From positions 62,001 through 126,000 of the forward strand of contig JAMPAT010000003.1 of assembly GCA_023667095.1 (NCBI GenBank): a DNA stretch of 64,000 nucleotides. The letters run 5' to 3'. The notes beneath the pieces are model-generated. The model was not told where the DNA came from and did no database searches. It saw nothing but the letters and a program-made list of their open reading frames with translations. A program made the position numbers and the translations under genes. Source of the stretch: Bacteroidales bacterium (GTDB lineage: Bacteria > Bacteroidota > Bacteroidia > Bacteroidales > UBA932). Within the stretch, counting starts at the first letter, position 1; each line of letters opens with the position of its first letter. This document shows, piece by piece, positions 55,692-64,000 of this stretch.

Positions 55692-56069
55692 ATGCAGATT
55701 TATGTGCTCATTCATTGGCAAACCCAATCAATACTGGAATTGCATCCATCCGACATCACAAAATTGTTGAGGGAGCTATGTAAAGCAGGGTATCTTCTAC
55801 CGACATGATTTGGACGAGGAACTTCATACCACATTAATAAAAAATACGTTGCAAGCTCACCCGGGCCAAGTAAAGAGGAGATTGCAATGCTCAGACAATA
55901 TTGTATTCAATGGCGGAAAATATCAGAAATATCGCACGCCATCGGCAGGAACCGTGACCATACAAGAAACAGGATTATAAGGGTTCTTGTCCAGGATGGA
56001 CGGCTCGAGATGGAATTCCCTGACCGTCCGACCCATCCTGCACAACGGTATAGATGGAAAAAGGCCTGA
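55692..56069 (+). pseudogene. C-terminal remnant of an ATP-binding/winged-helix regulator (COG2865-like)
   Basis: One frame reads through LELHPSDITKLLRELCKAGYL, then an in-frame TGA at 55806, then FGRGTSYHI, a winged-helix-like segment (ISEISHAIGRNRDHTRNRI) and the ending LEMEFPDRPTHPAQRY. This order matches the C terminus of the large Bacteroidetes AlbA_2/COG2865 family of DNA-binding regulators. The N-terminal two thirds are missing and the stop interrupts the rest, so the gene is dead. A 60-codon open frame (55887-56069) remains but is not expected to be functional. Confidence 0.6.
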
Positions 56070-56126
56070 GTACATAGATTCCAGAAAGCTATTCAAGGAA
56101 GAGGACTTCAGCCTGTGCATGAGTGG

Positions 56127-57074
56127 CTAAAGGTTCCAGACAGAAAGGTCAACCGATGCCTCCATCTTATCTTCCAATGCATCAGGAAGGTTATGGAAAA
56201 GGTCCAGACCTGTGCATGCCTCGACTGAATCGACCGGGCAGACATAGGCGGTCAGCTTGCGGTTGCCAGGCTTGTTGGCCATGATAAATCCGGCTGCGGA
56301 GTATTCCCCATTGTCAGTCTTGACCATCAGGGCCTTGAAAAAGGCATCAGGTACAGCCACACCATTTTCACCGATCTTACCGAATTCACCGGTCTTCATC
56401 ACCGGTCCGCATACCACATAGACGTCATGATATTTCAGGGCAAGCTCACGTACCTTCTCTTCCAGCTCTTTCCAGTCACCGCGGTTAAGGTTGGCATTCT
56501 GCGGACAGACATTTGTCAGATAGAAGCTCTCATACATCGCCTGGGAACTCCATTTCATATCGGCTGCAGGAGCCATGTGTCCGCGGTCCCATCCAGAATT
56601 ACGGTAATCATTGTCACAGGCCTGCAGTCCCTTGATGTCCGGATCCGTCTTGAATTTTGAAGACCTTGACACATCCCCGAGCAGTTCCAGTTCGGACAGC
56701 CTGTAGGCGACCCAGTTCGGAATCAGCAATGTAGTATTGTAGTTGACCATATATCCCATGTGGTCGACAATCTCAGCCGTGTCCGTCCTTGTCCACTGCG
56801 GAAGCTCCAGGCGGGACATCACGTCAAGTGCATCCTCCACTGTCATGGTATCCTCTCCATCCGCTGCTGCCCCACTGCCTGATACACCGTCATCAACCCT
56901 GCTGCAGGTCACCTCCGGCTCAAAATCGGCATGTGCATCACCATGACAGCAAGATTCCGCAGCCGGCATGTCCAGCAGCTCTACCTTGTATTCTTCATAG
57001 AAATAGCAACACAGCCCTATCACGACAAGGGCTGCTGTTGCTATTGAAAGGAATTTATTATTCGTTTTTTTCAT
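56127..57074 (-). CDS. DNA/RNA non-specific endonuclease (NucA/NucB-like), membrane anchored
   Basis: An N-terminal membrane helix (about residues 8-25) precedes a Cys/His-rich linker and a nuclease domain with the catalytic DRGHMAPAADM motif, the FYLTNVCPQNANLNRGDW block (metal Asn and hydrophobic core) and VVCGPV. This is the beta-beta-alpha metal nuclease of the G/A-specific endonuclease type, expected outside the cytoplasm for nutrient DNA or defence. The start MKKTNNKF gives 315 residues and leaves one base after the sulP stop. Confidence 0.88.
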   Translation of the reverse strand: MKKTNNKFLSIATAALVVIGLCCYFYEEYKVELLDMPAAESCCHGDAHADFEPEVTCSRVDDGVSGSGAAADGEDTMTVEDALDVMSRLELPQWTRTDTAEIVDHMGYMVNYNTTLLIPNWVAYRLSELELLGDVSRSSKFKTDPDIKGLQACDNDYRNSGWDRGHMAPAADMKWSSQAMYESFYLTNVCPQNANLNRGDWKELEEKVRELALKYHDVYVVCGPVMKTGEFGKIGENGVAVPDAFFKALMVKTDNGEYSAAGFIMANKPGNRKLTAYVCPVDSVEACTGLDLFHNLPDALEDKMEASVDLSVWNL

Positions 57075-57075
57075 G

Positions 57076-58797
57076 CTATTTATTTTCCTGCGGCTGGCCG
57101 GAGACAATCTCCCTTGCCTTTTCAAGGGCAGGGATTATGTGAGGGAAAATGTTCTCACTTCCGATCTCCTCGTCTACACCGAACTTGTGAAGGGTGGCAA
57201 GCACGCTGTCTGTAACTCCGGAAAGAATCACACGTACTCCCCTCCTGTTGATACGCTCACAGAGGTTACGGAGGTTCTTCACACCAGTGGAATCCATGAA
57301 AGGTACTTTCCTCATCCTTATAATACGTACCTTGGTGCCGGATTTCCTGGTAGACTCAAATTCCTCGAAACGGCTTGCAAGCCCGAAGAAGAACGGCCCG
57401 TTTATCTCATAGACCTCGACACCTTCGGGAATATCAAGGAACTCAGTATCCTCCATTGAGGCCTTCTCATCATCCTCCGTCGCGGCTATATGGTCATTTT
57501 CAAGCACAGAAATGGATGATGTCTCCATGACACGCTTGACAAACAGCACGATTGCCAGCACGACGCCGACCTCTATTGCAACAGTAAGGTCAACAATTAC
57601 AGTCAGGAAGAAAGTCAGAAGAAGTACAGCGACATCAGACTTGTCTCCACGGAGAAGATACTTGAACGTACGCCATTCACTCATGTTGTATGCGACCATC
57701 ACAAGGATTGCAGCAAGGCATGAAAGAGGAATATATATCGCATAAGGCATGAGAAACAGATAGATAAGCAGAAGCACAATTGCATGTATCACTCCTGCGA
57801 CTGGAGTCTTCCCGCCATTGTTAATATTTGCCATGGTTCTGGCAATCGCACCTGTTGCCGGAATACCGCCGAAAAGAGGTGTGACGATATTGGCGATTCC
57901 CTGCCCAATCAGTTCTGTATTTGAATTATGCTGTTTTCCTGTCACACCGTCCGCAACCATTGCTGCGAGCAGTGACTCAATTGCACAAAGTACCGCGATT
58001 GTGAATGCAGGGGACACAAGTCCCTTTACAGTCGCATAGTCAAACTGAGGAGCTACCGGCTTCGGCATGGGAAGTCCGGCTGCAAGTTCCGGAAATTTCG
58101 AGCCGATTGTGGCGAACTCAATTCCTGCAAAACGGCTGAGAAGTACAGAGGCAAGAGTCCCGAGCACAAGGGCAATCAGAGAACCTGGAACCTTCTTTGT
58201 TACCTTGCCCCAGAATATGATTATCAGCAGGCTGGCTAAGCTCATGGCAGTCTCGGTGAGACTGATGTTTCCAATGTTCTTGAAATAGCAAATCCACTCA
58301 GGGAAGAATCCGGCAGGCACATCCATGGTGAATCCGAAAAAGTCCTTTATCTGTGTCGAGAAGATTGTAACTGCAATACCGCTGGTGAACCCGACAACTA
58401 TAGGATAAGGGATGAATTTGAATATCGCCCCCATTCTGCATACCCCCATGACCACAAGTATGACACCAGCCATAATGGTTGCAATGATAAGTCCCTGCAT
58501 GCCATACTGTGCCACGATTCCTGCTACAATGACGATAAACGCTCCCGTAGGGCCACCGATAAGAAAGTTCGAGCCCCCGAAGAAAGATACAAGAAAACCT
58601 GCCACAACTGCAGTTATGAGTCCCTGCTGCGGCGTCACACCGCTGGCTATACCGAATGCAATTGCAAGCGGAAGCGCAATGATACCTACAATAATACCCG
58701 CAATCAGGTCTGAGACAAATGTGTTCCTGTCATACCTTCCAGGCCTGAACAGACCGAAGAACTTAGGTCTGAATACACTTGTAAGATTAAGTTTCAT
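57076..58797 (-). CDS. SulP family inorganic anion transporter
   Basis: The 573-residue protein has about ten to twelve membrane helices starting with DLIAGIIVGIIALPLAIAFGIASG, the GVTPQQGLITAVVAG segment and GGIPATGAIARTMANINNGGKTPVAG, then a C-terminal STAS domain (residues about 440-555, with DSTGVKNLRNL). SulP proteins carry sulfate, bicarbonate or dicarboxylates; the substrate is open. The gene is directly followed by the nuclease gene with essentially no gap. Confidence 0.92.
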   Translation of the reverse strand: MKLNLTSVFRPKFFGLFRPGRYDRNTFVSDLIAGIIVGIIALPLAIAFGIASGVTPQQGLITAVVAGFLVSFFGGSNFLIGGPTGAFIVIVAGIVAQYGMQGLIIATIMAGVILVVMGVCRMGAIFKFIPYPIVVGFTSGIAVTIFSTQIKDFFGFTMDVPAGFFPEWICYFKNIGNISLTETAMSLASLLIIIFWGKVTKKVPGSLIALVLGTLASVLLSRFAGIEFATIGSKFPELAAGLPMPKPVAPQFDYATVKGLVSPAFTIAVLCAIESLLAAMVADGVTGKQHNSNTELIGQGIANIVTPLFGGIPATGAIARTMANINNGGKTPVAGVIHAIVLLLIYLFLMPYAIYIPLSCLAAILVMVAYNMSEWRTFKYLLRGDKSDVAVLLLTFFLTVIVDLTVAIEVGVVLAIVLFVKRVMETSSISVLENDHIAATEDDEKASMEDTEFLDIPEGVEVYEINGPFFFGLASRFEEFESTRKSGTKVRIIRMRKVPFMDSTGVKNLRNLCERINRRGVRVILSGVTDSVLATLHKFGVDEEIGSENIFPHIIPALEKAREIVSGQPQENK

Positions 58798-58886
58798 AAG
58801 TTACACTACTAAAAATTATACACTAAACTAACTTCAATTCACAATGGCACATCAATCCTGCATAAACAGCAATTACAATATACCTG

Positions 58887-59378
58887 TCACTCATATTTCA
58901 CAATATCAGTGGTAACTGCCCTTACATAGGCAATAAGGGGTTTCGGTGCAATCTTAAGCTGCAGCCCTCTTACGCCAGCACTCACATATATATAGTCAAA
59001 GTCAAGGGCTGTACTATGGAAAAATACAGGGAACGGCTTCTTCATTCCCACAGGGGAACATCCTCCACGTATATATCCAGTCAGAGGCAGAAGCTCCTTC
59101 ATAGGTATAAGGTCGCACTTCTTGTTCCCGGAGACCTTTGCAGCAGCCTTGAGGTCAACTTCAGAATCACCTGGTACAACACAGACAAAATAGCCGTTCC
59201 GGTCACCTTTCAGCACAAGAGTCTTGAACACCTGCTCCAATGGTTCATCAAGCTGTTCAGCAATGTGCCCTGCTGCAAGGTCATTCTCATCGACAACATA
59301 AGGGACAAGAGTGTAGGCTATCCCTGCCTTGTCAAGCAGCCTCGCGACATTGGTCTTCTCTATCTTTACCTGCCTCAT
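58887..59378 (-). CDS. ybaK: Cys-tRNA(Pro)/Cys-tRNA(Cys) deacylase
   Basis: The 163-residue protein fits YbaK/EbsC, which hydrolyses mis-charged Cys-tRNA(Pro). The substrate-binding positions are in TNVARLLDKAGIAY, TLVLKGDRNGYFVCVVPGDSEVDL and GYIRGGCSPVGMKKP (conserved Gly-rich loop and Lys). It starts three bases after the DUF4861 gene stop. Confidence 0.92.
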   Translation of the reverse strand: MRQVKIEKTNVARLLDKAGIAYTLVPYVVDENDLAAGHIAEQLDEPLEQVFKTLVLKGDRNGYFVCVVPGDSEVDLKAAAKVSGNKKCDLIPMKELLPLTGYIRGGCSPVGMKKPFPVFFHSTALDFDYIYVSAGVRGLQLKIAPKPLIAYVRAVTTDIVKYE

Positions 59379-59381
59379 AGC

Positions 59382-60239
59382 CTATTTTGTCATGAAGACA
59401 GCAAAACGTTTCTGTGAGTTCAGCTCAGCCTCCCTCGTAGAGGCAGCCACCACCCGGTAGCTCACCTGCTGTCCAGGCTTTGAAACGATTACAGCCATGC
59501 CACCGTCTTTTTCAGGACCCGCAAATACAGACTTGCTGTAGAAAAGTCCAGCTCCGACAGGGACCAGGGCATCCGGATGTCTGCCCCAGGTGTAGATGTA
59601 TCCGTTTCCGCATTCCACTGCCATCCCCTCATGGTAGTTCAGCCCGGTCACAAAAGAGACTTTCTTTCCGTTAAGGCATCTCGCTGTAACCCAGGCCGTC
59701 CGGATTTTTGCAGAGACATCCACCCTGACCAGAATGTCAACCTTCCCGCCGCCATATTCCACACCGTATGAAACAACCTCGGCAAAGCTCCCCTTTGCAG
59801 TATTCCCTGCACGGGCCTTCTGCCCAGACGTTGGCATGAGACGTACAATCCTCCCGTCATCCCACAATGCGACACCGCCAAGCCCAATGGTGCCGTCTAC
59901 CACATAGTCATCGTGTCCTGCTCCATAGTCTGCAATGGCAAGCGAATCCGTGTACCATCCATATTTAGAAAGTTCCAGCCCGCGTCCGGACTTGGAATAG
60001 ACATCGATTGCCCCGCTGCCGTCGCACAGAAGCCGCAACGCCATATACTGGTTTTCAACAGCCGGCCCGCCATGTCCAAGTTCACCGGAAAGGATGGAGT
60101 CTGCAGAGGAGACCTCTCCTGTCTGTTCCCCTCCTTTGCAGGAAAGGCTGCATGCAGTCTGCGCAAAAGAAGCCGTAATTCCCGAAAACAGGGATGCAGC
60201 CAGCATACATATATATAATAGAGAACCGGATCTTTTCAT
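59382..60239 (-). CDS. secreted DUF4861 protein
   Basis: A signal peptide (cleaved near SFAQTA) precedes a beta-rich domain with GPAVENQYMALRLLCDGSGAIDVYSKSG and ELSKYGWY, the DUF4861 signature. The family occurs in Bacteroidetes, often near carbohydrate-degradation loci, and is of unknown activity. Here there is no such locus, and the gene overlaps rsmD by four bases (ATGA), so its position is probably fortuitous. The length is 285. Confidence 0.8.
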   Translation of the reverse strand: MKRSGSLLYICMLAASLFSGITASFAQTACSLSCKGGEQTGEVSSADSILSGELGHGGPAVENQYMALRLLCDGSGAIDVYSKSGRGLELSKYGWYTDSLAIADYGAGHDDYVVDGTIGLGGVALWDDGRIVRLMPTSGQKARAGNTAKGSFAEVVSYGVEYGGGKVDILVRVDVSAKIRTAWVTARCLNGKKVSFVTGLNYHEGMAVECGNGYIYTWGRHPDALVPVGAGLFYSKSVFAGPEKDGGMAVIVSKPGQQVSYRVVAASTREAELNSQKRFAVFMTK

Positions 60240-60778
60240 AGCTGTCTCTTCTCAAAAAACGAAAAATGCACATTGCCATATTTCCGTTCCTTGACAAAAA
60301 ACGGATGGCTTTCAAAATTATATTCAGCAGGATGCTCAAGGATAAAGTAACATCCGTCATTCAGTATATCATGCGAAAATATCCTGTCCGGAATCGTATC
60401 AAGCCCCTCTATGGCATAGGGAGGATCTGCAAATATTAGATCATACTTCACCCTGCATATATCAAGGAACTCAAAGACATTGTGCCTGACAACATTCAGG
60501 TTGTCCATCCCGAATTTCCTGGCCTGCGATTTTATGAAACTTGCATGAAGCGGAAGCATCTCAACGCAATGGACCTGTCCTGCACCGCGTGAAATGAATT
60601 CATACGAAATGGCACCTGTACCTCCGAAGAGATCCAGAACCTTCAGGCCATCGAACTCGTATTCGTTGTCAAGTATATTGAACAGCCCTTCCTTCGCGAA
60701 GTCAGTAGTAGGCCTGGCCTTGTACCCGGCCGGAGGAAGGATAACCTTTCCTTTCAGTCTGCCGCCTATAATCCTCAT
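60236..60778 (-). CDS. rsmD: 16S rRNA (guanine(966)-N(2))-methyltransferase
   Basis: RsmD methylates G966 of 16S rRNA. The N terminus MRIIGGRLKGK, the SAM motif LDLFGGTGAISYEF and the catalytic DPPYAIEG are all present in 180 residues, the family length. Confidence 0.94.
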   Translation of the reverse strand: MRIIGGRLKGKVILPPAGYKARPTTDFAKEGLFNILDNEYEFDGLKVLDLFGGTGAISYEFISRGAGQVHCVEMLPLHASFIKSQARKFGMDNLNVVRHNVFEFLDICRVKYDLIFADPPYAIEGLDTIPDRIFSHDILNDGCYFILEHPAEYNFESHPFFVKERKYGNVHFSFFEKRQL

Positions 60779-60785
60779 ATCGTCA

Positions 60786-61283
60786 TCAAATCCTCTCCAC
60801 GGAATGGAAATACCTATATAGGGTAAGTTCCTGCTCGGATGTAAGCGGAGTCCTGCAATACAGGGTCGAGACCTCCGGATTAAGCTGGAACTTCTTCATC
60901 GCAAGAAACAGGAAATACTCTGCTGTCGTGAAGTCCACTGCATCAAAGGAATTGCACAGCATAAGGTTCCTGCCGTTGGCAACCACAAGGAACAGACGCC
61001 CTTCAACATAGGAAATGACAATCTTGTTGTACTCCCCGATCCTCTCCGTGCAGCGGAGCATGTTGTAAAGTTCAGGCACAGCCTCCTGGTTCTCATAGCT
61101 GCGGCACGCATAGAGCATTACCGCATCATAATATGGGACATCCACATAGCGTACCTGGTCCGACTCCTCGACATCAGCCACATCAACAAGCATTGCCCTC
61201 GCCATAGAACGGTCAAAGAACCGCAATGGGACGAGGGCACACTTAGATGTAAAGATTGTATTTCTACTCCCAGTTTCCGGCAT
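60786..61283 (-). CDS. DUF3822 family protein
   Basis: The 165-residue protein shows IFTSKCALVPLRFFD, VRYVDVPYYDAVMLY and GRNLMLCNSFDAVDFTTAEYFLFL, the second part of the DUF3822 pattern found in Bacteroidetes between rsmD and other housekeeping genes. Relatives are around 250 residues, so this one may be the short form or lack the first subdomain. The ATG at 61283 overlaps the previous gene by 20 bases; 61304 is also possible. Confidence 0.7.
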   Translation of the reverse strand: MPETGSRNTIFTSKCALVPLRFFDRSMARAMLVDVADVEESDQVRYVDVPYYDAVMLYACRSYENQEAVPELYNMLRCTERIGEYNKIVISYVEGRLFLVVANGRNLMLCNSFDAVDFTTAEYFLFLAMKKFQLNPEVSTLYCRTPLTSEQELTLYRYFHSVERI

Positions 61284-61944
61284 TGTTGTTAGGTGCCGTA
61301 ACACTGCCGACCTTCAGGCCAGGGTAACGTCCCGTATCCTTCCTCTCGGCATCAAGGTTAATCCTCAGTTGGTTGTCAAGTCCTTTAAGAAGCGACTTGT
61401 AAGGCATTGAAGCCTCAAAAAGAGGTACATTCACACCAGACACCTTCTTTATTGCAGCCTCCATGATGAGCGAGTCACCGCAGAAAGGAATGAATGCCAG
61501 TGAATCCACGCAGAAGCCTGGACGGTTGTTGAAAAGTGTATCCTTCACAGGCACCTCGCTCTGCACAGAGAACACGAGATGTTCACCATCGAGATAAAGC
61601 TTGTAAAGCTCCTGGGAAGTAATCTTAGGATTACGTTTCTTGATCCTTGCAGTATTTGCAACAGCAAGCGAGTCGTCCTGTGAGCCAATCTGCATCACGA
61701 CCTTGATTTTCCCGTTGTTGTAGAAATCCTTAAGGGAGTCAACTGTAGGTGAGAAACGTCCGGTCTCGCTCTTGAAGGCGACCTGGAGTGTCCTGATATC
61801 CTTAAGTCTCTCGATACCGACACTTTCGCGGTAATCTTTCTCCTTGTTGAACCTTACCGGTTCCATAACGCTCTCCACCGTCAGATAGAGAAGTCCCAAA
61901 ATACAGATAGGGAGGATAAGATAGGTAAAAATTTTCTTGACCAT
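61264..61944 (-). CDS. anchored protein of unknown function
   Basis: One membrane helix (residues 5-23) is followed by a soluble domain beginning with an amphipathic helix (RLKDIRTLQVAFKSETGRF) reminiscent of pseudopilins but without their prepilin cleavage motif. The second half includes PFCGDSLIMEAAIKKVSG. The gene heads the run DUF3822-rsmD-DUF4861-ybaK and overlaps the next gene, so all are likely co-transcribed. The length is 226. Confidence 0.75.
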   Translation of the reverse strand: MVKKIFTYLILPICILGLLYLTVESVMEPVRFNKEKDYRESVGIERLKDIRTLQVAFKSETGRFSPTVDSLKDFYNNGKIKVVMQIGSQDDSLAVANTARIKKRNPKITSQELYKLYLDGEHLVFSVQSEVPVKDTLFNNRPGFCVDSLAFIPFCGDSLIMEAAIKKVSGVNVPLFEASMPYKSLLKGLDNQLRINLDAERKDTGRYPGLKVGSVTAPNNNAGNWE

Positions 61945-61978
61945 TATAATGTGTTTTATCTTTATTCCAAATTCCGGA

Positions 61979-62010
61979 CAAAGTTAAAAATTTGATTTAT
62001 CAAATGCAAT
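61979..62010 (-). promoter_or_regulatory. candidate promoter of the 61944-ybaK operon
   Basis: TAACTTTG (61979-61986) fits the -7 consensus exactly. ATTG (62007-62010), 20 bases upstream, matches TTTG with one mismatch. Confidence 0.5.
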
Positions 62011-62018
62011 ATAATTTG

Positions 62019-62026
62019 TAATTTTG
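62019..62026 (+). promoter_or_regulatory. candidate nrnA promoter -7 element
   Basis: TAATTTTG is an exact -7 match 22 bases before the nrnA ATG. The nearest TTTG (61991-61994) is 24 bases upstream, longer than usual, so this is tentative. It is only ten bases from the divergent promoter. Confidence 0.45.
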
Positions 62027-62048
62027 CGTCCTGAAATAATTCTTTAAG

Positions 62049-63104
62049 ATGAATATATTAGACACCAGCAACATAGACAGGCTCCAGGGTATCATATCAT
62101 CAGCAGGCACAATCTCGGTTGCTGTACATATACATCCGGACGGGGACGCACTCGGCAGCGGGATTGCAATGATAACATACCTGCAGTCACTCGGGAAGGA
62201 CGCAGTCCTGATACTCCCCCATGTATATCCCGACTCCCTGGAATTCCTTGTGACAGAAGACCTGTCAGACCATATCATGATATACGCGGATGAGCCAGAA
62301 AAGGCAGCTGCAAGAATCATGGAAAGCGACGCCATATTCTGCCAGGACTTCAATGACTTCTCCCGCACAGGGGACATGGCAGGCCTCCTGGAAAGTTCCA
62401 GCGCAGAAAAGGTATTGATCGACCACCACCTGAATCCATCTGCAGAAAAGTTCAGCCTCGTGTTTTCAGAGACAGAGATCTCCTCAACCTCGGAGCTGCT
62501 CTACTGGATTCTCATGAAGATGCCCCGGACAGGAGGTGATGCCAAAAGACTTCCTGCCGCCACAGCCACTGCCCTGATGACCGGCATGACAACGGACACC
62601 AACAATTTCGCCAATTCGACATACCCTGGCACATTGCAGATGGCATCGGAGCTGATAGAAGCAGGGGTTGACCGCGAGATGATAATCGGCAACGTATTCA
62701 ACAGTTTCAGGGAAAACAGGATAAGGCTGATGGGCAAGATGTTGCAGGAGATGACAACAACAAATGATGGAGTTGCCTACATGATACTTGACCGCAAGAC
62801 AATAATGGAATATGGAATACAGGACGGCGAGACGGAGGGATTTGTCACCATTCCGCTGTCAATCAGCAAGGTAAGGATGAGTATATTCATGAAGGAGGAC
62901 AAGGACAGGTTCAGGGTGTCCATACGTTCAAAGAAAGGGGTCTCAGCCAACATCTGTGCAAAGAGATACTTCAACGGAGGCGGGCACGAACTTGCATCAG
63001 GCGGCAGGATGATGATTCCTTCAGAACTGGAAAACACAGAAGATGCTGCAAGATACATAGAAAAGGTAACACACGAATATTTTAACGGTATAGCAAATGA
63101 TTAG
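62049..63104 (+). CDS. nrnA: DHH-family nanoRNase / pAp phosphatase
   Basis: NrnA degrades very short RNAs and dephosphorylates 3'-phosphoadenosine 5'-phosphate. The DHH motifs are complete: HIHPDGDALGSG, CQDFNDFSR, LIDHHLNPS, MTTDTNNFANS and the DHHA1 domain with NGGGHELASGGRM. The length is 351 residues. The following lipoprotein gene overlaps the end by eight bases. Confidence 0.93.
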   Translation: MNILDTSNIDRLQGIISSAGTISVAVHIHPDGDALGSGIAMITYLQSLGKDAVLILPHVYPDSLEFLVTEDLSDHIMIYADEPEKAAARIMESDAIFCQDFNDFSRTGDMAGLLESSSAEKVLIDHHLNPSAEKFSLVFSETEISSTSELLYWILMKMPRTGGDAKRLPAATATALMTGMTTDTNNFANSTYPGTLQMASELIEAGVDREMIIGNVFNSFRENRIRLMGKMLQEMTTTNDGVAYMILDRKTIMEYGIQDGETEGFVTIPLSISKVRMSIFMKEDKDRFRVSIRSKKGVSANICAKRYFNGGGHELASGGRMMIPSELENTEDAARYIEKVTHEYFNGIAND

Positions 63105-63681
63105 TACAAAGTCAAGTATAATAACAGCATTTCTCATTGCAATCCTGTCCGCATGCACGGCACAGAGCCTTGAGACGACCTACACAAGCCAGGACTCCAG
63201 GATAGATTCCTATATAGAAAAGCTCACACTCCGTTTAGAGGACGCGGAAGGCAATCCCATACTCGATGAAAACGGAAAGCCCATTACGGTCAAGCCGGAA
63301 GTCGTAACCAACAAAGGATGCCACAGGGTAATAATAAAGGAGGGGGACGGTGACGGCCTGTCTGCAAGCGGGTCTGCGACAATATATTACGCAGGGTACA
63401 TATTCACCACAGCTCTTTCTGGCATGTTTGCCACAAACCACAGGAAGACAGCACTGGAAGCCAATTGGAGCGAAGATATGGATTTTACCCCATTGACACT
63501 GAGCCTGGCAGACAAGAACACTGTGACAGGCCTGAGGAATGCCCTTGTTGGTGCCAAGGCAGGCGAGGAATGCGAAGTCTTCTTTTCAGGAAAATACGGA
63601 ATGGGCAAGAAAGCTGTGGGCATCATACCTGCAAATTCTGCCTTATGCTACCATATATGGATAGAGAGCATTGAGAACTAA
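63097..63681 (+). CDS. FKBP-like lipoprotein
   Basis: The signal peptide ends in a lipobox (LSACT). After a linker the domain has VIIKEGDGDG, ATIYYAGYIF, TVTGLRNALVGAKAGEECEVFFSGKYG and a C-terminal WIESIEN, which follow the FKBP fold, but the usual catalytic residues are only partly kept. It may act as a chaperone or be a degenerate isomerase. The length is 194. Confidence 0.75.
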   Translation: MISTKSSIITAFLIAILSACTAQSLETTYTSQDSRIDSYIEKLTLRLEDAEGNPILDENGKPITVKPEVVTNKGCHRVIIKEGDGDGLSASGSATIYYAGYIFTTALSGMFATNHRKTALEANWSEDMDFTPLTLSLADKNTVTGLRNALVGAKAGEECEVFFSGKYGMGKKAVGIIPANSALCYHIWIESIEN

Positions 63682-63728
63682 AAGATATTTGATTATATTT
63701 GCAGGTTCAACGAAGAATAGAAGACATA

Positions 63729-64000
63729 ATGAAGAGAATATTATCGGCAGCAACAGCCGCAGCCATAGCACTTGGACTGACCGGCTGTGCCAAGGAAAAG
63801 AAAGAATCCACAAACGAGGCATCACAAAGATATTTCGAGGCCTGGATGCACGTACATCATCCAGGAGCAGAGAAGACGGGACTTGGCATCTACATCATTG
63901 AGGACAGCACTGCTGACAATGACGGAGAATACCCGAAGCATATTGAAGCGACCGGAATAGACGAGGGAATTGAAGGGGCTGAGGCAGGCCTGGACATCAC
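63729..64000 (+). CDS. lipoprotein, probable FKBP family (partial)
   Basis: A signal peptide with lipobox (LTGCAKEK) begins at 63729, 48 bases after the FKBP-like gene. About 90 residues are visible before the window edge (TNEASQRYFEAWMHVHH, then GLGIYIIEDS). Tandem FKBP lipoproteins with this N terminus are common in Bacteroidales, but the isomerase domain itself lies outside the window. Confidence 0.55.
   Translation, partial: MKRILSAATAAAIALGLTGCAKEKKESTNEASQRYFEAWMHVHHPGAEKTGLGIYIIEDSTADNDGEYPKHIEATGIDEGIEGAEAGLDI

Overview
The window looks like chromosomal DNA of a member of the Bacteroidota, most likely the order Bacteroidales. Several observations support this. Start codons generally lack Shine-Dalgarno sequences. 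Many genes are preceded by the Bacteroidetes core promoter (TTTG about 19-21 bases upstream of TAnnTTTG). Typical families of the phylum are present: DUF3127, DUF4861, DUF3822, DUF4956, a KISTS-type MetRS, and MurA with Asp in place of the catalytic Cys. The genus cannot be fixed from the sequence. I saw no tRNA or rRNA gene, CRISPR array, intact insertion sequence, prophage or integrase.

Layout. 1-4.4 kb: end of cmk, ispH, efp, then lptB and dnaX on the minus strand. 4.4-7.3 kb: a secreted protein, an M16 peptidase and an O-methyltransferase. 7.3-14.8 kb: a minus-strand operon of DUF308 protein, dnaG, metG, murB and murA, joining priming, translation and peptidoglycan precursors. 15-20.8 kb: PHP phosphatase, recQ, nhaA, an FKBP lipoprotein and a DUF3127 protein. 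21-28 kb: miaA with a pRiA4b-like gene, then a six-gene plus-strand operon (IMPACT protein, pyrB, pyrI, serC, serA, DUF1015). 28-31.2 kb: sugar kinase, sugar transporter and two small lipoproteins. 31.2-32 kb is mostly non-coding and holds a promoter-hairpin pair that may encode a small RNA. 32-38 kb: an AraC regulator divergent from a TolC/HlyD/two-permease efflux operon, with phased TTCCGGCA repeats between them. 38-41.6 kb: sodB, pgk and metK; metK has a promoter, a SAM-II-type aptamer and a terminator in front of it.

The most interesting accessory content follows. 41.7-44.6 kb is a four-gene minus-strand operon coding for a secreted YD-repeat-like protein, a VTC-type polyphosphate polymerase, a DUF4956 membrane protein and an outer-membrane DUF2490-like protein; it looks like an envelope-linked polyphosphate module. 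44.9-47.9 kb is the rplM-rpsI-rpsB-tsf operon, with a structured leader before rpsB. 47.9-55.2 kb is a compact polyketide/aryl-polyene-like cluster: two acyl carrier proteins, a condensing ketosynthase, a ketosynthase with an extra 180-residue domain, a chain-length-factor-like protein, an O-methyltransferase, an LpxL-like acyltransferase and a polysaccharide deacetylase. It carries no ketoreductase, dehydratase or starter-unit enzyme, so it is either trimmed or depends on genes elsewhere.

55.2-56.1 kb is gene-poor and holds a decayed fragment of a regulator. 56.1-62 kb carries an endonuclease, a SulP transporter, ybaK, a DUF4861 protein, rsmD, a DUF3822 protein and an unknown anchored protein, all on the minus strand. 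The window closes with nrnA and two FKBP-type lipoprotein genes, the last one cut by the window edge.
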